Part shown: piece by piece, positions 48,545 through 58,407 of the stretch | How positions within the stretch are numbered: the first letter of the stretch is position 1 | How the letters are laid out: every line of letters starts with the position of its first letter | The notes under the pieces: generated by a model | Database searches by the model: none | What the model was told of the DNA's origin: nothing | Seen by the model: the letters and a program-made list of their open reading frames with translations, nothing else | Made by a program: the position numbers and the translations under genes | Origin: Chryseolinea sp. H1M3-3 | Lineage (GTDB): Bacteria; Bacteroidota; Bacteroidia; Cytophagales; Cyclobacteriaceae | Assembly: GCF_029360725.1 (NCBI RefSeq) | Contig: NZ_JARKMY010000015.1 | Location: 41,252 to 105,251 of the forward strand | DNA length: 64,000 bases | Reading direction: 5' to 3'

Positions 48545-50278
48545 ATGATCGCACGCTTCCAATCCATTTATGACATTGCTAACCTGTGTGCGAAGAAAGG
48601 ATTGACACAGGCGGTTTTATGTCCTGGTTCCAGGTGCGCCCCACTGACATTGGCTTTTACACGACATCCGAATATCCAATGCAGAACGATAAGCGATGAA
48701 CGAAGTGCGGCTTTTATCGCATTGGGAATATCGCAACAGTTGAAGCAACCGGCGATTTTGTTATGTACTTCTGGAACGGCGGCCTGCAATTTTTCTCCGG
48801 CAGTGGCAGAAGCATATTTCAGCAAAAGGCCCTTGGTGGTTTTTACCGCTGATCGCCCAACGGAGTGGATAGGTCAGCAAGACGGCCAAACGATTTTTCA
48901 GACAGATGTTTTCGGAAAACACGTTAAAAAATCTTATCAACTTCCCCAGGAATACGAGCACCAGGATAACGTTTGGGCCATTACCAGAATGGTCAATGAA
49001 GCCATTAATTTTTCACGACAAGAGCCGCAAGGACCGGTACATATTAACGTTCCTTTCAGGGAACCACTGTATCCGGCTGCCAACGAACAAGTATTTTTCT
49101 CAGACGCTATTCGTGTTATGGAGGATAATGCTTCCCCTGGTACGCTGGACGATAGTCAAAAGAAACTCATCAGTGACGCGTGGTTCCAATTTCATAATGT
49201 TTTACTGGTTGCAGGTCAACTCGATTTTGATGAACCAATCACTCATTCGCTGAATAGATTTTTCTCAATTCACAATGTACCTATTGTCGGGGACATTATT
49301 TCCAATCTCCATCCCATCGAAAAAACTGTTAGACATGCTGATTTATTTCTGGGACAATGCCCCGAGGAAATTCTGAAGACACTCAAACCAGACCTGTTAA
49401 TTACATTTGGAGACTCAACGATTTCCAAAAACCTAAAACTATTCCTACGTAAATATAAACCCGCAGAACATTGGCACATTCAGCATGCGGGCTTCGTCGC
49501 GGATACATTTCAATCGATCACTAAGATCATTCGTACATCACCCGTTCATTTTTTTGATTTTCTGAGTTCAATTCCCCAGCAAAATAATTTCGAAACTCAG
49601 AAACAAAACAACTATAATAAATTGTGGGAAGTTGAAGAGAGACGAGCATGCAGAGTATTAAATGAATATTTTCCATGTGATGATTTGGGTGAGCTTGAAT
49701 TGGTGAAGGAAATTATCGGCAACGTTCCTCCAGGCAGCAACCTCCACGTTGCTAACAGCATGAGTGTGCGTTATGCGAATTTTATCGGTTTAACCAGTCA
49801 CCAACATACAATTAAAGTGTTTGCTAATCGTGGTACAAGCGGTATTGATGGATGTACCAGCACTTCCATTGGCCACAGTCTCACCAGCAACATTCCGAAT
49901 GTTCTGGTTACAGGCGATTTAGCTTTTTTCTATGATCGGAATGCATTCTGGCATAATTATGCGCTGCCTCACTTCCGTGCATTAGTTCTGAACAATCATG
50001 GTGGCATTATTTTTAAGATGATCGATGGTCCCGGTGACGTACCAGAGGCAAAGGAATATTTTATTACTGATCAAAGGCTTAACGCAAAAAATCTTTGCAA
50101 TGAGTTTGGAATAGAATATTTGAAGGTCGATAATAGACGAAAGCTCAAAAACGTAGTCCGTGATTTTTTCGAATTCGATGGCAAACCCAAACTATTGGAG
50201 CTTGAATCAGATCTGATGATGAACAAAAAAATATTCGATAATCTCAAACAAAAAATAAGAAAGAGTTATGAATTATAA
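48545..50278 (+). CDS. menD: SEPHCHC synthase MenD
   Basis: The 577-residue protein is a thiamine-diphosphate enzyme. It has [20 protein letters not shown] (residues 23-42), [17 protein letters not shown] with the cofactor-activating Glu, [40 protein letters not shown], then [20 protein letters not shown] and [16 protein letters not shown], which forms the cofactor-binding GDL-x(n)-N motif. It joins isochorismate and 2-oxoglutarate to form SEPHCHC. All the expected blocks are present and the length is normal. It overlaps menB by 11 bases. Confidence 0.96.
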   Translation: MIARFQSIYDIANLCAKKGLTQAVLCPGSRCAPLTLAFTRHPNIQCRTISDERSAAFIALGISQQLKQPAILLCTSGTAACNFSPAVAEAYFSKRPLVVFTADRPTEWIGQQDGQTIFQTDVFGKHVKKSYQLPQEYEHQDNVWAITRMVNEAINFSRQEPQGPVHINVPFREPLYPAANEQVFFSDAIRVMEDNASPGTLDDSQKKLISDAWFQFHNVLLVAGQLDFDEPITHSLNRFFSIHNVPIVGDIISNLHPIEKTVRHADLFLGQCPEEILKTLKPDLLITFGDSTISKNLKLFLRKYKPAEHWHIQHAGFVADTFQSITKIIRTSPVHFFDFLSSIPQQNNFETQKQNNYNKLWEVEERRACRVLNEYFPCDDLGELELVKEIIGNVPPGSNLHVANSMSVRYANFIGLTSHQHTIKVFANRGTSGIDGCTSTSIGHSLTSNIPNVLVTGDLAFFYDRNAFWHNYALPHFRALVLNNHGGIIFKMIDGPGDVPEAKEYFITDQRLNAKNLCNEFGIEYLKVDNRRKLKNVVRDFFEFDGKPKLLELESDLMMNKKIFDNLKQKIRKSYEL

Positions 50279-51092
50279 ATTTCCCTGGAAGCCAGTCAAA
50301 GAATATAAAGAAATTGTTTTCCATAAATTCGAAGGCATAGCACGCATAAGCATTAACCGTCCACAGGTTCATAATGCTTTTACTCCATTAACAATAAATG
50401 AAATGATTGACGCCATGTACATTTGTCGGGAAGACAAAGAAGTTGGCGTTATCATCATTACTGGAGAAGGCGGAAAAGCATTTTGTAGTGGTGGCGATCA
50501 AAGTGTTAGAGGTCATGGAGGTTACGTGGGTGAAGATACAACGCCACGTTTAAACGTTTTGGATCTGCAAAAGATCATTCGGTCAATACCTAAACCTGTT
50601 ATCGCTGCCGTTGCAGGCTGGGCTATCGGAGGCGGACATGTGCTACACGTCGTCTGCGATCTTACGATCGCTGCAGAAAACGCTCGGTTCGGCCAAACGG
50701 GTCCAAAGGTAGGAAGCTTTGACGGCGGTTTTGGTGCGTCCTATTTGGCAAGGATCGTAGGACAAAAAAAAGCAAGGGAAATTTGGTTTCTGTGCGACCA
50801 ATATGATGCTAAAGAAGCACTAGACATGGGGTTGGTAAATAAGGTGGTTCCACTTGATTTGCTGGAAGAAACTTATGTGGCGTGGGCCAGGAAAATCTTA
50901 AAGAAAAGCCCTCTTGCCTTGCGCATGCTGAAAAGCTCTTTTAATGCTGAACTGGACGGACAGGCTGGCATCCAGGAACTCGCTGGCAATGCTACGCTGT
51001 TATATTATCTTAGTGATGAGGCAAAAGAAGGTAAAAATGCTTTTCTTGAGAAACGGGATCCTGATTGGTCAAAATATCCAAAGTTCCCTTAG
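50268..51092 (+). CDS. menB: 1,4-dihydroxy-2-naphthoyl-CoA synthase MenB
   Basis: The 274-residue crotonase-fold protein has [20 protein letters not shown] (residues 25-44), [20 protein letters not shown] with the CoA-binding oxyanion loop, [40 protein letters not shown] and the C-terminal [16 protein letters not shown], the MenB signature end. The Q-S-V-R-G-H-G-G region and SFDGG are diagnostic of MenB over other crotonases. It makes DHNA-CoA from succinylbenzoyl-CoA by intramolecular Claisen condensation. Its start lies inside menD. Confidence 0.97.
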   Translation: MNYKFPWKPVKEYKEIVFHKFEGIARISINRPQVHNAFTPLTINEMIDAMYICREDKEVGVIIITGEGGKAFCSGGDQSVRGHGGYVGEDTTPRLNVLDLQKIIRSIPKPVIAAVAGWAIGGGHVLHVVCDLTIAAENARFGQTGPKVGSFDGGFGASYLARIVGQKKAREIWFLCDQYDAKEALDMGLVNKVVPLDLLEETYVAWARKILKKSPLALRMLKSSFNAELDGQAGIQELAGNATLLYYLSDEAKEGKNAFLEKRDPDWSKYPKFP

Positions 51093-51118
51093 TCATTTGC
51101 ATCACGCGAGCCAAATAA

Positions 51119-52216
51119 ATGAGATCAGCTTATTCCTTTAATTCAATTACAATTAATGGACGAGAGATCAAACTTGATCATATCCTTACGGCGGTAGCTG
51201 AGCCACTGTCTCCTTTTGAAATAAGTACTTTTTCGTTTATCCGAAGTTGGTTTAATGAGCAGGATGAATATATACAAAACACGAGCGGCTCAACGGGCAT
51301 ACCAAAATCTATCGCGATATATCGCAAACAAATGGTGGCTAGCGCTCAGTTAACCCAGCAGGCCCTTCATCTACGAGCGGGAGAAACTGCATTGGTATGT
51401 CTTGACACAGAATACATTGCGGGAAAAATGATGTTAGTAAGAAGTTTCACTACTGACATGAAGATCGTAGCCGTTGATCCTTCGGCAAATCCCTTTCGCG
51501 ATATTCAATCCGACGTGCCTATCGATTTCGCTGCACTTGTACCTTTCCAGGTATATGAAGTCATTTCTTCTAAATATGCCCACAGGCTGAATTCAGTTAG
51601 AAATATTCTTGTTGGTGGCGCCGCGTTAACGCACGAGGCGCAAAAATCACTAGCTCAATTTACCGGTCACGTCTACGCAACCTATGGGATGACTGAAACA
51701 ATATCGCACATTGCGCTACAGGCAGTGAACGGACCATTGGCCTCCGGCTATTTCAAAGTACTTCCTGGAATAAAGATCAATACCGATCTTCGGGGATGCC
51801 TGGAGATAACGGCACCTTATCTATCCGAAAAAATCATCACCAATGATATCGTCCAGATCCAAGATGAACACCATTTTAAATGGTTAGGACGGTCTGACAA
51901 CCTGATTAATACAGGCGGTATAAAACTGATACCAGAGAGAATAGAGGCTGAAATCGGGAAGCTTTTTGATGAAGTGAAAATTGGTAACAAGTTTTTGATT
52001 TCAAGTTTGCCTGACCCAAAATTTGGCAATAAAGTTATCTTGCTTGTGGAGGGTAGTCTTGCGTTTGATTCGACAGACCTTTACGAACGCTTGAAAAAAA
52101 TTTTAGCACCGTATGAAGTTCCAAAAAATATATACGATAACGTCAAATTTGTTTTTACTCAAAACGGAAAAATAGATCGCAGGAAAACGGTCCAAATGAT
52201 GCATAACCAGATCTGA
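51119..52216 (+). CDS. menE: o-Succinylbenzoate-CoA ligase MenE (short form)
   Basis: The 365-residue protein is a compact acyl-adenylating enzyme: NTSGSTGIPKSIAIYRKQMV at about residue 58 (the P-loop-like T-S-G-S-T-G motif), HVYATYGMTETISHIALQAV at about 195, FKWLGRSDNLINTGGIKLIP at about 258 and NGKIDRRKTVQM with the C-terminal catalytic Lys. Many MenE proteins are about 450 to 490 residues; this Bacteroidota form is shorter, lacking part of the N-terminal domain. It activates succinylbenzoate for MenB. MenC and MenH are not in the window; menE follows menB by 26 bases. Confidence 0.9.
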   Translation: MRSAYSFNSITINGREIKLDHILTAVAEPLSPFEISTFSFIRSWFNEQDEYIQNTSGSTGIPKSIAIYRKQMVASAQLTQQALHLRAGETALVCLDTEYIAGKMMLVRSFTTDMKIVAVDPSANPFRDIQSDVPIDFAALVPFQVYEVISSKYAHRLNSVRNILVGGAALTHEAQKSLAQFTGHVYATYGMTETISHIALQAVNGPLASGYFKVLPGIKINTDLRGCLEITAPYLSEKIITNDIVQIQDEHHFKWLGRSDNLINTGGIKLIPERIEAEIGKLFDEVKIGNKFLISSLPDPKFGNKVILLVEGSLAFDSTDLYERLKKILAPYEVPKNIYDNVKFVFTQNGKIDRRKTVQMMHNQI

Positions 52217-52448
52217 CAGAACACCCCATTTTGGGAAATTACCCTAAAAAACTCGTCTTGAAATCATTGTTTCTAACTGGCTTTAAAGGTTGTTCATCGG
52301 TATTTGTTATTCTATACCAATTTGTCTGCCCAACTTGGTTACATCGTTATCAATTTTTTTATTTAGATTTGATTGTCTCGGGTTGGTTTTAAGATCCCGC
52401 CCTATTGCAACAGGTCTTAAAACACCATAATTTTTTTAAATTAATGCC

Positions 52449-52838
52449 ATGAGAAAGGTTTTGCTCATCGAAGATGATGCACTGTTATGCTGGCTTTTAG
52501 AAAAAATCCTCAAGAATCAATATGAGGTAGCAATCATGAATGACGGCATGGAGGCGTGGGCGTGGCTTGCCCAAGGCAATGTACCCGATTTAATTGTTTC
52601 CGATCTCAAAATGCCTGGCTTAGGCGGGATTGAATTGTTGGAAAATATAAACCAGAGCGAAACCCATAAACATATACCGCTTATTATTCACTCGGGTTAT
52701 GAAGACGCCGTAAAACGGAAACAATGCCTTGATCTAGGAGCATTTGCCTACCTCGTAAAACCTTTCGAACCAGAATTTTTAGTTGCCGAAGTTGAACGAG
52801 CTTTAAAATTCGGAAATGCTAAAATCCTTGTAAAGTAA
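52449..52838 (+). CDS. Single-domain response regulator
   Basis: The 129-residue protein is a lone receiver: MRKVLLIEDDALLCWLLEKI with the acid pair at residues 8-9, PDLIVSDLKMPGLGGIELLE with the phospho-Asp at about 52, PLIIHSGYEDAVKR (Ser) and AFAYLVKPFEPEFLVAEVER with the conserved Lys-Pro. No output domain is present. It stands 232 bases after menE and converges with the half-TolC gene (15 bases between stops). It may signal to the nearby polysaccharide-export genes, but that is inference. Confidence 0.92.
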   Translation: MRKVLLIEDDALLCWLLEKILKNQYEVAIMNDGMEAWAWLAQGNVPDLIVSDLKMPGLGGIELLENINQSETHKHIPLIIHSGYEDAVKRKQCLDLGAFAYLVKPFEPEFLVAEVERALKFGNAKILVK

Positions 52839-52853
52839 AGGATGAACAGCACT

Positions 52854-53600
52854 TTACGGCTTAATTTGAGATTCCCTTGTCAATCTGTTCGTAAACTCCA
52901 AGTATCCTTCAACGTCCTTTAACTCCACACCAACTAATTCTTCGAGCGCAAGTCGCTCTTGATTAAATAAGGATTGTGCCTGGATAATTTCTTCTTCCTG
53001 AAGCGTATAAGCCTGGATTGTGCCGCGATAGAACTCCAACGTTATTTTCCCTTCCTTAAATTTCTTTTCAGCATCCTGGAACATCAATAAATAATCCTCT
53101 TTGATTTGTTCACGTAGTTTGATGACTTTAAAGCGCTCCCTCAGTTTTTCAACTGACTGCAGTACATCTCTCCGCACCGCTAATTTTTTTGCGTTGACTT
53201 CAAATTCATTGATCAACACTTGATCTTTTGCTGCGTGGGCATTTAAGGGGGTATGAATAAAAGTACCGATGGGTAATTTGACGCCCACGTTATATTTAGG
53301 ATAAAATGCACGGCCCCAGCCATCTACTTCTGTATTGCCCGTGAATTCGTTTACATTGGCTTGTACGAAGAAATGATCCAGCCATGCCCAGCTTGCCTTC
53401 GCCTTGAGTGCCTGGGCCATCTCTACCTTTTGTGTAGCAACCTTATTGGTAGGATGATTTTTCCATGCAAGTTGAACGAGGCGTTCCTCGAAAGAAACAG
53501 ACGCAACTTGATCTGGTACTATAATCTTGTTATAGTCAACGCTTTGAGCAACAGAAAAAAAAGGAAGGAGAAGAAATAGATATAGCTCTGGTCTTTTCAT
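52854..53600 (-). CDS. Half-length TolC-like outer-membrane protein
   Basis: The 248-residue protein has a Sec signal (MKRPELYLFLLLPFFSVAQS) and one TolC/OEP-like unit. HPTNKVATQKVEMAQALKAK then ASWAWLDHFFVQANVNEF resembles the first helix and the start of the barrel strand; YNVGVKLPIGTFIHTPLNAH is the second strand, then a long helix pair follows (EVNAKKLAVRRDVLQSVEKL, EEIIQAQSLFNQERLALEEL). A normal TolC protein has two such units in about 450 residues; this has only one. It is likely co-transcribed with the Wzc-like gene 152 bases upstream. A hexamer of half-units could form the same channel. Confidence 0.7.
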   Translation of the reverse strand: MKRPELYLFLLLPFFSVAQSVDYNKIIVPDQVASVSFEERLVQLAWKNHPTNKVATQKVEMAQALKAKASWAWLDHFFVQANVNEFTGNTEVDGWGRAFYPKYNVGVKLPIGTFIHTPLNAHAAKDQVLINEFEVNAKKLAVRRDVLQSVEKLRERFKVIKLREQIKEDYLLMFQDAEKKFKEGKITLEFYRGTIQAYTLQEEEIIQAQSLFNQERLALEELVGVELKDVEGYLEFTNRLTRESQIKP

Positions 53601-53752
53601 AAAGTATTAGTTAATAGTTATGGATCTTACTTATGCGAAATGCAAATTAGAGGATATTGAGCAAAATCAAATACTCTATTGCTGATTACTTGTGCTTGAA
53701 AGCCTTAGATGTGACGAGGTATGTTACAAGGATCCTACCGATCAAAATTATT

Positions 53753-56026
53753 TCAATAGGTTAAGTGCTTTGATTGAATCTTGTTCAGCACAGTTCCCAT
53801 TAACTTACCGTTAATTGATTTGAAATATTTGATCGCTTCCCTGTCATGGTGATTTAATGATGTATCAGCAGCGTAGACAGGTATCACTTTATCTGCATAG
53901 TCAATTAATTCCTTTGAATCAGAATAGTCATTTAATGCAGGCCCCTCCATTAAGATACAATCGTATCGTTCAGAGAGACTTTTAATCATTTGCTTGAAGT
54001 CACGGCCGGCCATGATCTCGGAGGGAGAATCATTGGCCCCTACGTTTCCAATAATGTCAACACCTGGGAACTTCGTGCGATTGATCAGGTTTCGCGCCAA
54101 ATCACGTTCTCCTGGTTTCGACTTCACAGGTAATTCATTACGTTCGTGCTCCTCATCTTCCTCAATTGCGTTTCTTTCCTCCAGCATCAAATCATCGTCA
54201 TCATCATCGTCGATGATACCCTTCTTCAGGAGCTTACGACTGTCCATTCTCGGTAACAATGCCTTTGTCAAAGAATTATGCCTAAAATTAGTATCAATGA
54301 TCAGCACTTTGGAATGCACCAAACTAAGGGCATATGACAGGCTGACAATTAGAAATGACTTTCCTGTCTTAACCTGTCCACTGGTGATCAAGAAAACTTT
54401 ACCATTCGAGCTCTGCACCTCGTAACGTAATTTCCGAAGGAAGTGTGAAAACGTCTCATAATCTTTGTTAGAGCTCCTGTCATTGAAAACCTCACGCAGG
54501 TTGAAGTCTTTATCCTTCAATAAATTGACCGACCCGATATTTGGCAGACCTGTAAATTTCTCTAAGCGATGTGCTATCCTGATTCTGCCATCTAAAAACT
54601 CAAAAGCGAATACACCGATTAAACTTAGCAGAAAACCCGCTCCGCCGGATACGCCCATGATCAACCCTGCTTGCGAAGACTCAGGTTCATAACTGGGCTG
54701 TCCTTCTAAAATTTGGCGTATAGAACTTCCTATAACAAGAGATTTATTTTTAGCAGCATTATATTTATCCTGGGCGTTAATATATTCTGACGTCGCTAAC
54801 TCAACTTCTCTGTCCAGATCCGTTGTGCTTACTTGTTTAGAAGCAGCACCGGCAACATCAGATTTGAGCTTGCGCAACGACTGGTCTATAGACGCGAGAT
54901 TGGTTTTTGCAATTTGCAAATCCATTTTCAGGTTATCACGCTCTTTCTCCAATTGACGAAACTCCTCTTCTGCTTTCTGATTTGCGCTAAGGGCATCCAA
55001 CCTGCTTGTTTCCAATTGAAGCTCTTCACGCAACTGTGACAATTTACTTTTACTAGACTCACTGCCCGAAGCATTCAGTTCATTTATCTTGCGCTGCAAC
55101 TCAAGAATTCTCTGATTGACGAGTATCGTTTCTTGTTGATTTGCCTTACCTAAAGCTTTAGATTTTACTTCAATCGTATTTTCGATTTTACGGAGTGAAA
55201 ATTCAAGACGGTTGATCGTATTCGCTTCCCTGTCTCTGTTCAATTCGTAGTCCGTTATTAATGCGATCTTATTTTTAGTCTCGGCATCGTGCGTATAGAC
55301 GTTATTGTTAAGTCTGAATTTATTTAAGGCATCGGTTTTTTCATCCAGTACTTTCTTTTTCTCATCCACTATCGTTTTCAAAAATTCGATTGATTCGGAA
55401 GAACGATCTGTTTTAAGTGTTTTATTATATCGGATGAATTCCTGACAAACGACGTTAACGGTCAGGGCAGACAAAAACGGGTTTTCCGAAACATAATCAA
55501 CGGCAATAAAGTCTGAGTTATCCAGGCGTTGAATCCGAAGGTCCTTGCTTAGAGTTTCCGCATCGTATCCATATCCTTTCAGAATCGCAAATAATTTTTG
55601 ATCCTCGGGGTCGTATAAATTTAGCGGCTTGATGTTTTTTAATTTTTCCTTAAAAAGGACGAGTGCCTTTTCGAGCGATTTATCGTCGATGATAATATTT
55701 TTTTCTTTTGAATCATCGAAGACCCTAAAAGGCTTTTCGTCTTCCAAGTCATGAATGACTAATCTGTAAGATACTAAACTCAACACAGGCACAGAATTCA
55801 TAGATTCTATGATGTTGGTAAAGTTTGTACTTACATCAAAAGGGGTGGCCGGCACTTCATTTAACTTGACAGCATCATCGGTGGTAAAACCGGTTGAGAG
55901 TTGGGCGGTGGATTTGTACCGATCACCTATTTCAGAAATCAGGAAATAGGATGCAACGACGGTAAGTATAGGGACGCCAAGGAGTATCCCAAACTTACGT
56001 TTAAAGATCTTTAGATTAAAACTCAT
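53753..56026 (-). CDS. Wzc-like polysaccharide co-polymerase with altered ATPase motifs
   Basis: The 757-residue protein has a Wzz-type N-terminal span (residues 12-32), a long periplasmic coiled coil (about 200-400, including QRILELQRKINELNASGSES), a second span (GLIMGVSGGAGFLLSLIGVF at about 455) and a cytoplasmic P-loop domain. Walker A reads SGQVKTGKSFLI instead of the usual PGEGKS/T, Walker A' is VLIIDTNFRHNS (DTNFR) and the Walker B region is CILMEGPALNDYSDS with Glu for Asp. Only one Tyr is at the C-terminal end, no tyrosine cluster. An acidic insert (DDDDDDDL at about 600) is unusual. It likely controls chain length or export, with little or no kinase activity. Confidence 0.85.
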   Translation of the reverse strand: MSFNLKIFKRKFGILLGVPILTVVASYFLISEIGDRYKSTAQLSTGFTTDDAVKLNEVPATPFDVSTNFTNIIESMNSVPVLSLVSYRLVIHDLEDEKPFRVFDDSKEKNIIIDDKSLEKALVLFKEKLKNIKPLNLYDPEDQKLFAILKGYGYDAETLSKDLRIQRLDNSDFIAVDYVSENPFLSALTVNVVCQEFIRYNKTLKTDRSSESIEFLKTIVDEKKKVLDEKTDALNKFRLNNNVYTHDAETKNKIALITDYELNRDREANTINRLEFSLRKIENTIEVKSKALGKANQQETILVNQRILELQRKINELNASGSESSKSKLSQLREELQLETSRLDALSANQKAEEEFRQLEKERDNLKMDLQIAKTNLASIDQSLRKLKSDVAGAASKQVSTTDLDREVELATSEYINAQDKYNAAKNKSLVIGSSIRQILEGQPSYEPESSQAGLIMGVSGGAGFLLSLIGVFAFEFLDGRIRIAHRLEKFTGLPNIGSVNLLKDKDFNLREVFNDRSSNKDYETFSHFLRKLRYEVQSSNGKVFLITSGQVKTGKSFLIVSLSYALSLVHSKVLIIDTNFRHNSLTKALLPRMDSRKLLKKGIIDDDDDDDLMLEERNAIEEDEEHERNELPVKSKPGERDLARNLINRTKFPGVDIIGNVGANDSPSEIMAGRDFKQMIKSLSERYDCILMEGPALNDYSDSKELIDYADKVIPVYAADTSLNHHDREAIKYFKSINGKLMGTVLNKIQSKHLTY

Positions 56027-56126
56027 AGTATTAAAGCCACTACTAAATTACGCAAAAAACGCTTCGCAACGACGAAGTGTTCTCTTATTTTCCAACTATA
56101 TTACCTGCATCGTTTGCAATGTCGCA

Positions 56127-57365
56127 TTATTTGTAAAACCGAATTCTCACCAGTTCTTTTCCCGTAACGGGATTGTCAGCTTGCTCGACACTAAATATGA
56201 TTCTATTGCCTTCAATTCCTGCATTTTTTAAGTAGTCCAGGATGTTTAAAAGTCTTTTTTGGTAAGTTTCCAGACTGCCATTACCAGACTTCAACGCAAT
56301 GATTCTCATTTTGATGTCTTTCTTAGAAGATAATCCCTCATTTATTTTATTAAGATTCTGCTTTTGTTCGTTTGTGATGTCACTGACTCCCTGATCAAAA
56401 TACAGCACCGGATCAAAAATGACACCGCTTAATTTTCGCACCTCTTCATCGCTGATGTAGTGATAATAGTCTTCTTCGCTTTCTTCCTTTACTGGGAATA
56501 CCGCCACCCGGTAGATGTCGGAAAGTTCTCGATTCCGGTTACTTGAAAAGAATGCAACGCTGTCATGGTAGATGGAAAAAAAACTTTCAAATGCTGGGGA
56601 ATTGATTTTCAACCCAAGATTCTTCGGAGCCGACCAAACCTCCCAGGATTCGTATAAGCGGTCACTGTAAAAAATATCCGAATTTCCGTATCCAGGGTGA
56701 CCGTTGCTTGAAAAATATAATCGTCTTTTGTCGGGAGAAAGAAAAGGCGCAATCTCAAACCCACTGGTATTGATAGTGGAACCGAGATTTTTTGGTTTGG
56801 ACCACTCCCCTTTCGTGTTTTTTAAGCTTATGTAAAGATCTTCATTGCCGCGGCTTTCTTCACTATTCATCGAAAAGATAATAACCTTCAAATCAGGCGT
56901 AGCATAAGCGCCTAAAAAGTCGACAGTACTTAAACCTGGAATTTGAATCAGCTTCGGCTGCGACCATGTGTTTCCATTTTTTTTGGATGAATAAATACCC
57001 TGTACGCGTGTGGTACCTGTTGTATTCAACAGATAGATCTCATCGCCTTTTTCACTTACGCCAATAACCGCATTTGTACCTTTGTCATTAACTGACTTTT
57101 CGTTTTGTGGTTTACTCCACTGCTGTGTTTCCTCATTTAACTTACTAACCCAAATATCCGTGCCGGTAAACTTCCCACCAACATTTTCAGGTGAAGCAGC
57201 TCGTGAAAAAAACAACATTTTACCATCTGGCGTTTGCATAGGCAAAATGTCTTCATACGGGCTATTGATACTCGCTTCTAACTTACGCAGCGGACCAAAA
57301 TCCCACTCTTGACCCAACACTGTGAATGGAGATATCCAAAAAAAGAATAAAATAATTCTTACCAT
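56127..57365 (-). CDS. PD40/OmpA-like protein, SprF-locus partner
   Basis: The 412-residue protein has a signal peptide (VRIILFFFWISPFTVLGQEW) and WD40-like beta-propeller (PD40) blades: QTPDGKMLFFSRAASPENVG, KGDEIYLLNTTGTTRVQGIY, FLSPDKRRLYFSSNGHPGYG, then NSDIFYSD and DSVAFFSSNRNRELSDIY. The last 90 residues (VLYFDQGVSDITNEQKQNLN, RLLNILDYLKNAGIEGNRII) look like a shortened OmpA domain. Such PD40-OmpA proteins are common with PorP/SprF genes and may hold the secreted adhesin at the surface. It overlaps the PorP/SprF-like gene by 7 bases, so translation is coupled. Confidence 0.85.
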   Translation of the reverse strand: MVRIILFFFWISPFTVLGQEWDFGPLRKLEASINSPYEDILPMQTPDGKMLFFSRAASPENVGGKFTGTDIWVSKLNEETQQWSKPQNEKSVNDKGTNAVIGVSEKGDEIYLLNTTGTTRVQGIYSSKKNGNTWSQPKLIQIPGLSTVDFLGAYATPDLKVIIFSMNSEESRGNEDLYISLKNTKGEWSKPKNLGSTINTSGFEIAPFLSPDKRRLYFSSNGHPGYGNSDIFYSDRLYESWEVWSAPKNLGLKINSPAFESFFSIYHDSVAFFSSNRNRELSDIYRVAVFPVKEESEEDYYHYISDEEVRKLSGVIFDPVLYFDQGVSDITNEQKQNLNKINEGLSSKKDIKMRIIALKSGNGSLETYQKRLLNILDYLKNAGIEGNRIIFSVEQADNPVTGKELVRIRFYK

Positions 57366-58402
57366 GTCTGTTGTAACTGACGTTTGAAGTTATTCAATCG
57401 GACGGAAAGCACTAATTCATGACTTCCACCTAAAAATTGGCGCGCATTGCCGCCGGAAAGCTCGTACGAATAAGAAGCGCCGAGTTTCTCATTTAAGTTA
57501 AATCCCAGCATACCAATCATGCTTTTAACATCACGGTATGTCACGCCAAACCATATTTTTTCCTGAATGTATACTTTAACGTTATAGTCAATTAAAAATG
57601 TATTATCAATTTGCATAAGCGCTAGGACACTAGGCTTAATATCCATCGTGGCACTCACAGGAAACGAATACCCTCCTTGAATTACTGCACGATAGACATT
57701 AGGACTACCGATAGCAGTTTCTATGTCATCTATACCTGTACTAGGATTATTGAGTCCTTTATTTAAAATTGGTAAATAAGAGAAACCTACATAGTAGCGA
57801 GAGGCATAAACTAAAAAACCTGCCCTAACATTTAAATTTGTAAACGATGATCCTGCTTGCAATTCCCTTATCACGCCATCATCACTAATTACTATCGGAG
57901 AACCATCAGGGTTTTTGCCTAAATAAATTTTATTAACATCCACCCTGGAATTATATAACGTAGCATTAACACCTACCGCCAATCGCAGATCTTTACCCAG
58001 AGGATAATGGAAAGAATAATTAACCCCTCCCCCAATACGATTGATGAGATTTTCTTCTTCATTAAAAACGTTCACTCCAAGTCCGTGGATGATTCGTTTC
58101 AGCTTTGGTATCTCGTTATTTTGCTTTTTAGCCATACTCGTACGAATAGCATTCAACGTCAGATCCAATGGTTCTTTCAGGCGAAAATTAAACGAGGCGT
58201 TAATAAACTTCGGCGCGCCATCACCAAGTCCTGCCCATTGATATCGATATCCTAATTTTAAATCTTGATAACCTTCAATGCCAGTAAAGGCGGGATTAAA
58301 ATTTGGGGCGAAATGAAAACTTTGGCTGCTGTTAGGAATGTATTGACACATTCCGGTAAGACTCAACTGTATAAAAATCCCAATAAGTAAAACTCTCTTC
58401 AT
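57359..58402 (-). CDS. PorP/SprF-family type IX secretion membrane protein
   Basis: The 347-residue protein has a signal peptide (MKRVLLIGIFIQLSLTGMCQ) and an outer-membrane barrel of the PorP/SprF family: FHFAPNFNPAFTGIEGYQDL at about residues 28-47, where N-P-A-F-T-G is the family hallmark, LKLGYRYQWAGLGDGAPKFI, and the C-terminal SYELSGGNARQFLGGSHELV. In gliding Bacteroidota, SprF is needed to place the adhesin SprB at the surface. The gene lies 5 bases behind the giant repeat protein gene and should serve it specifically. Confidence 0.93.
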   Translation of the reverse strand: MKRVLLIGIFIQLSLTGMCQYIPNSSQSFHFAPNFNPAFTGIEGYQDLKLGYRYQWAGLGDGAPKFINASFNFRLKEPLDLTLNAIRTSMAKKQNNEIPKLKRIIHGLGVNVFNEEENLINRIGGGVNYSFHYPLGKDLRLAVGVNATLYNSRVDVNKIYLGKNPDGSPIVISDDGVIRELQAGSSFTNLNVRAGFLVYASRYYVGFSYLPILNKGLNNPSTGIDDIETAIGSPNVYRAVIQGGYSFPVSATMDIKPSVLALMQIDNTFLIDYNVKVYIQEKIWFGVTYRDVKSMIGMLGFNLNEKLGASYSYELSGGNARQFLGGSHELVLSVRLNNFKRQLQQTW

Positions 58403-58407
58403 TAAAA

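Noticed and set aside
53994..54425. 143-codon plus-strand frame opposite the Wzc-like gene
   Set aside because: It is a Ser-rich shadow of the Asp/Glu-rich insert on the coding strand.
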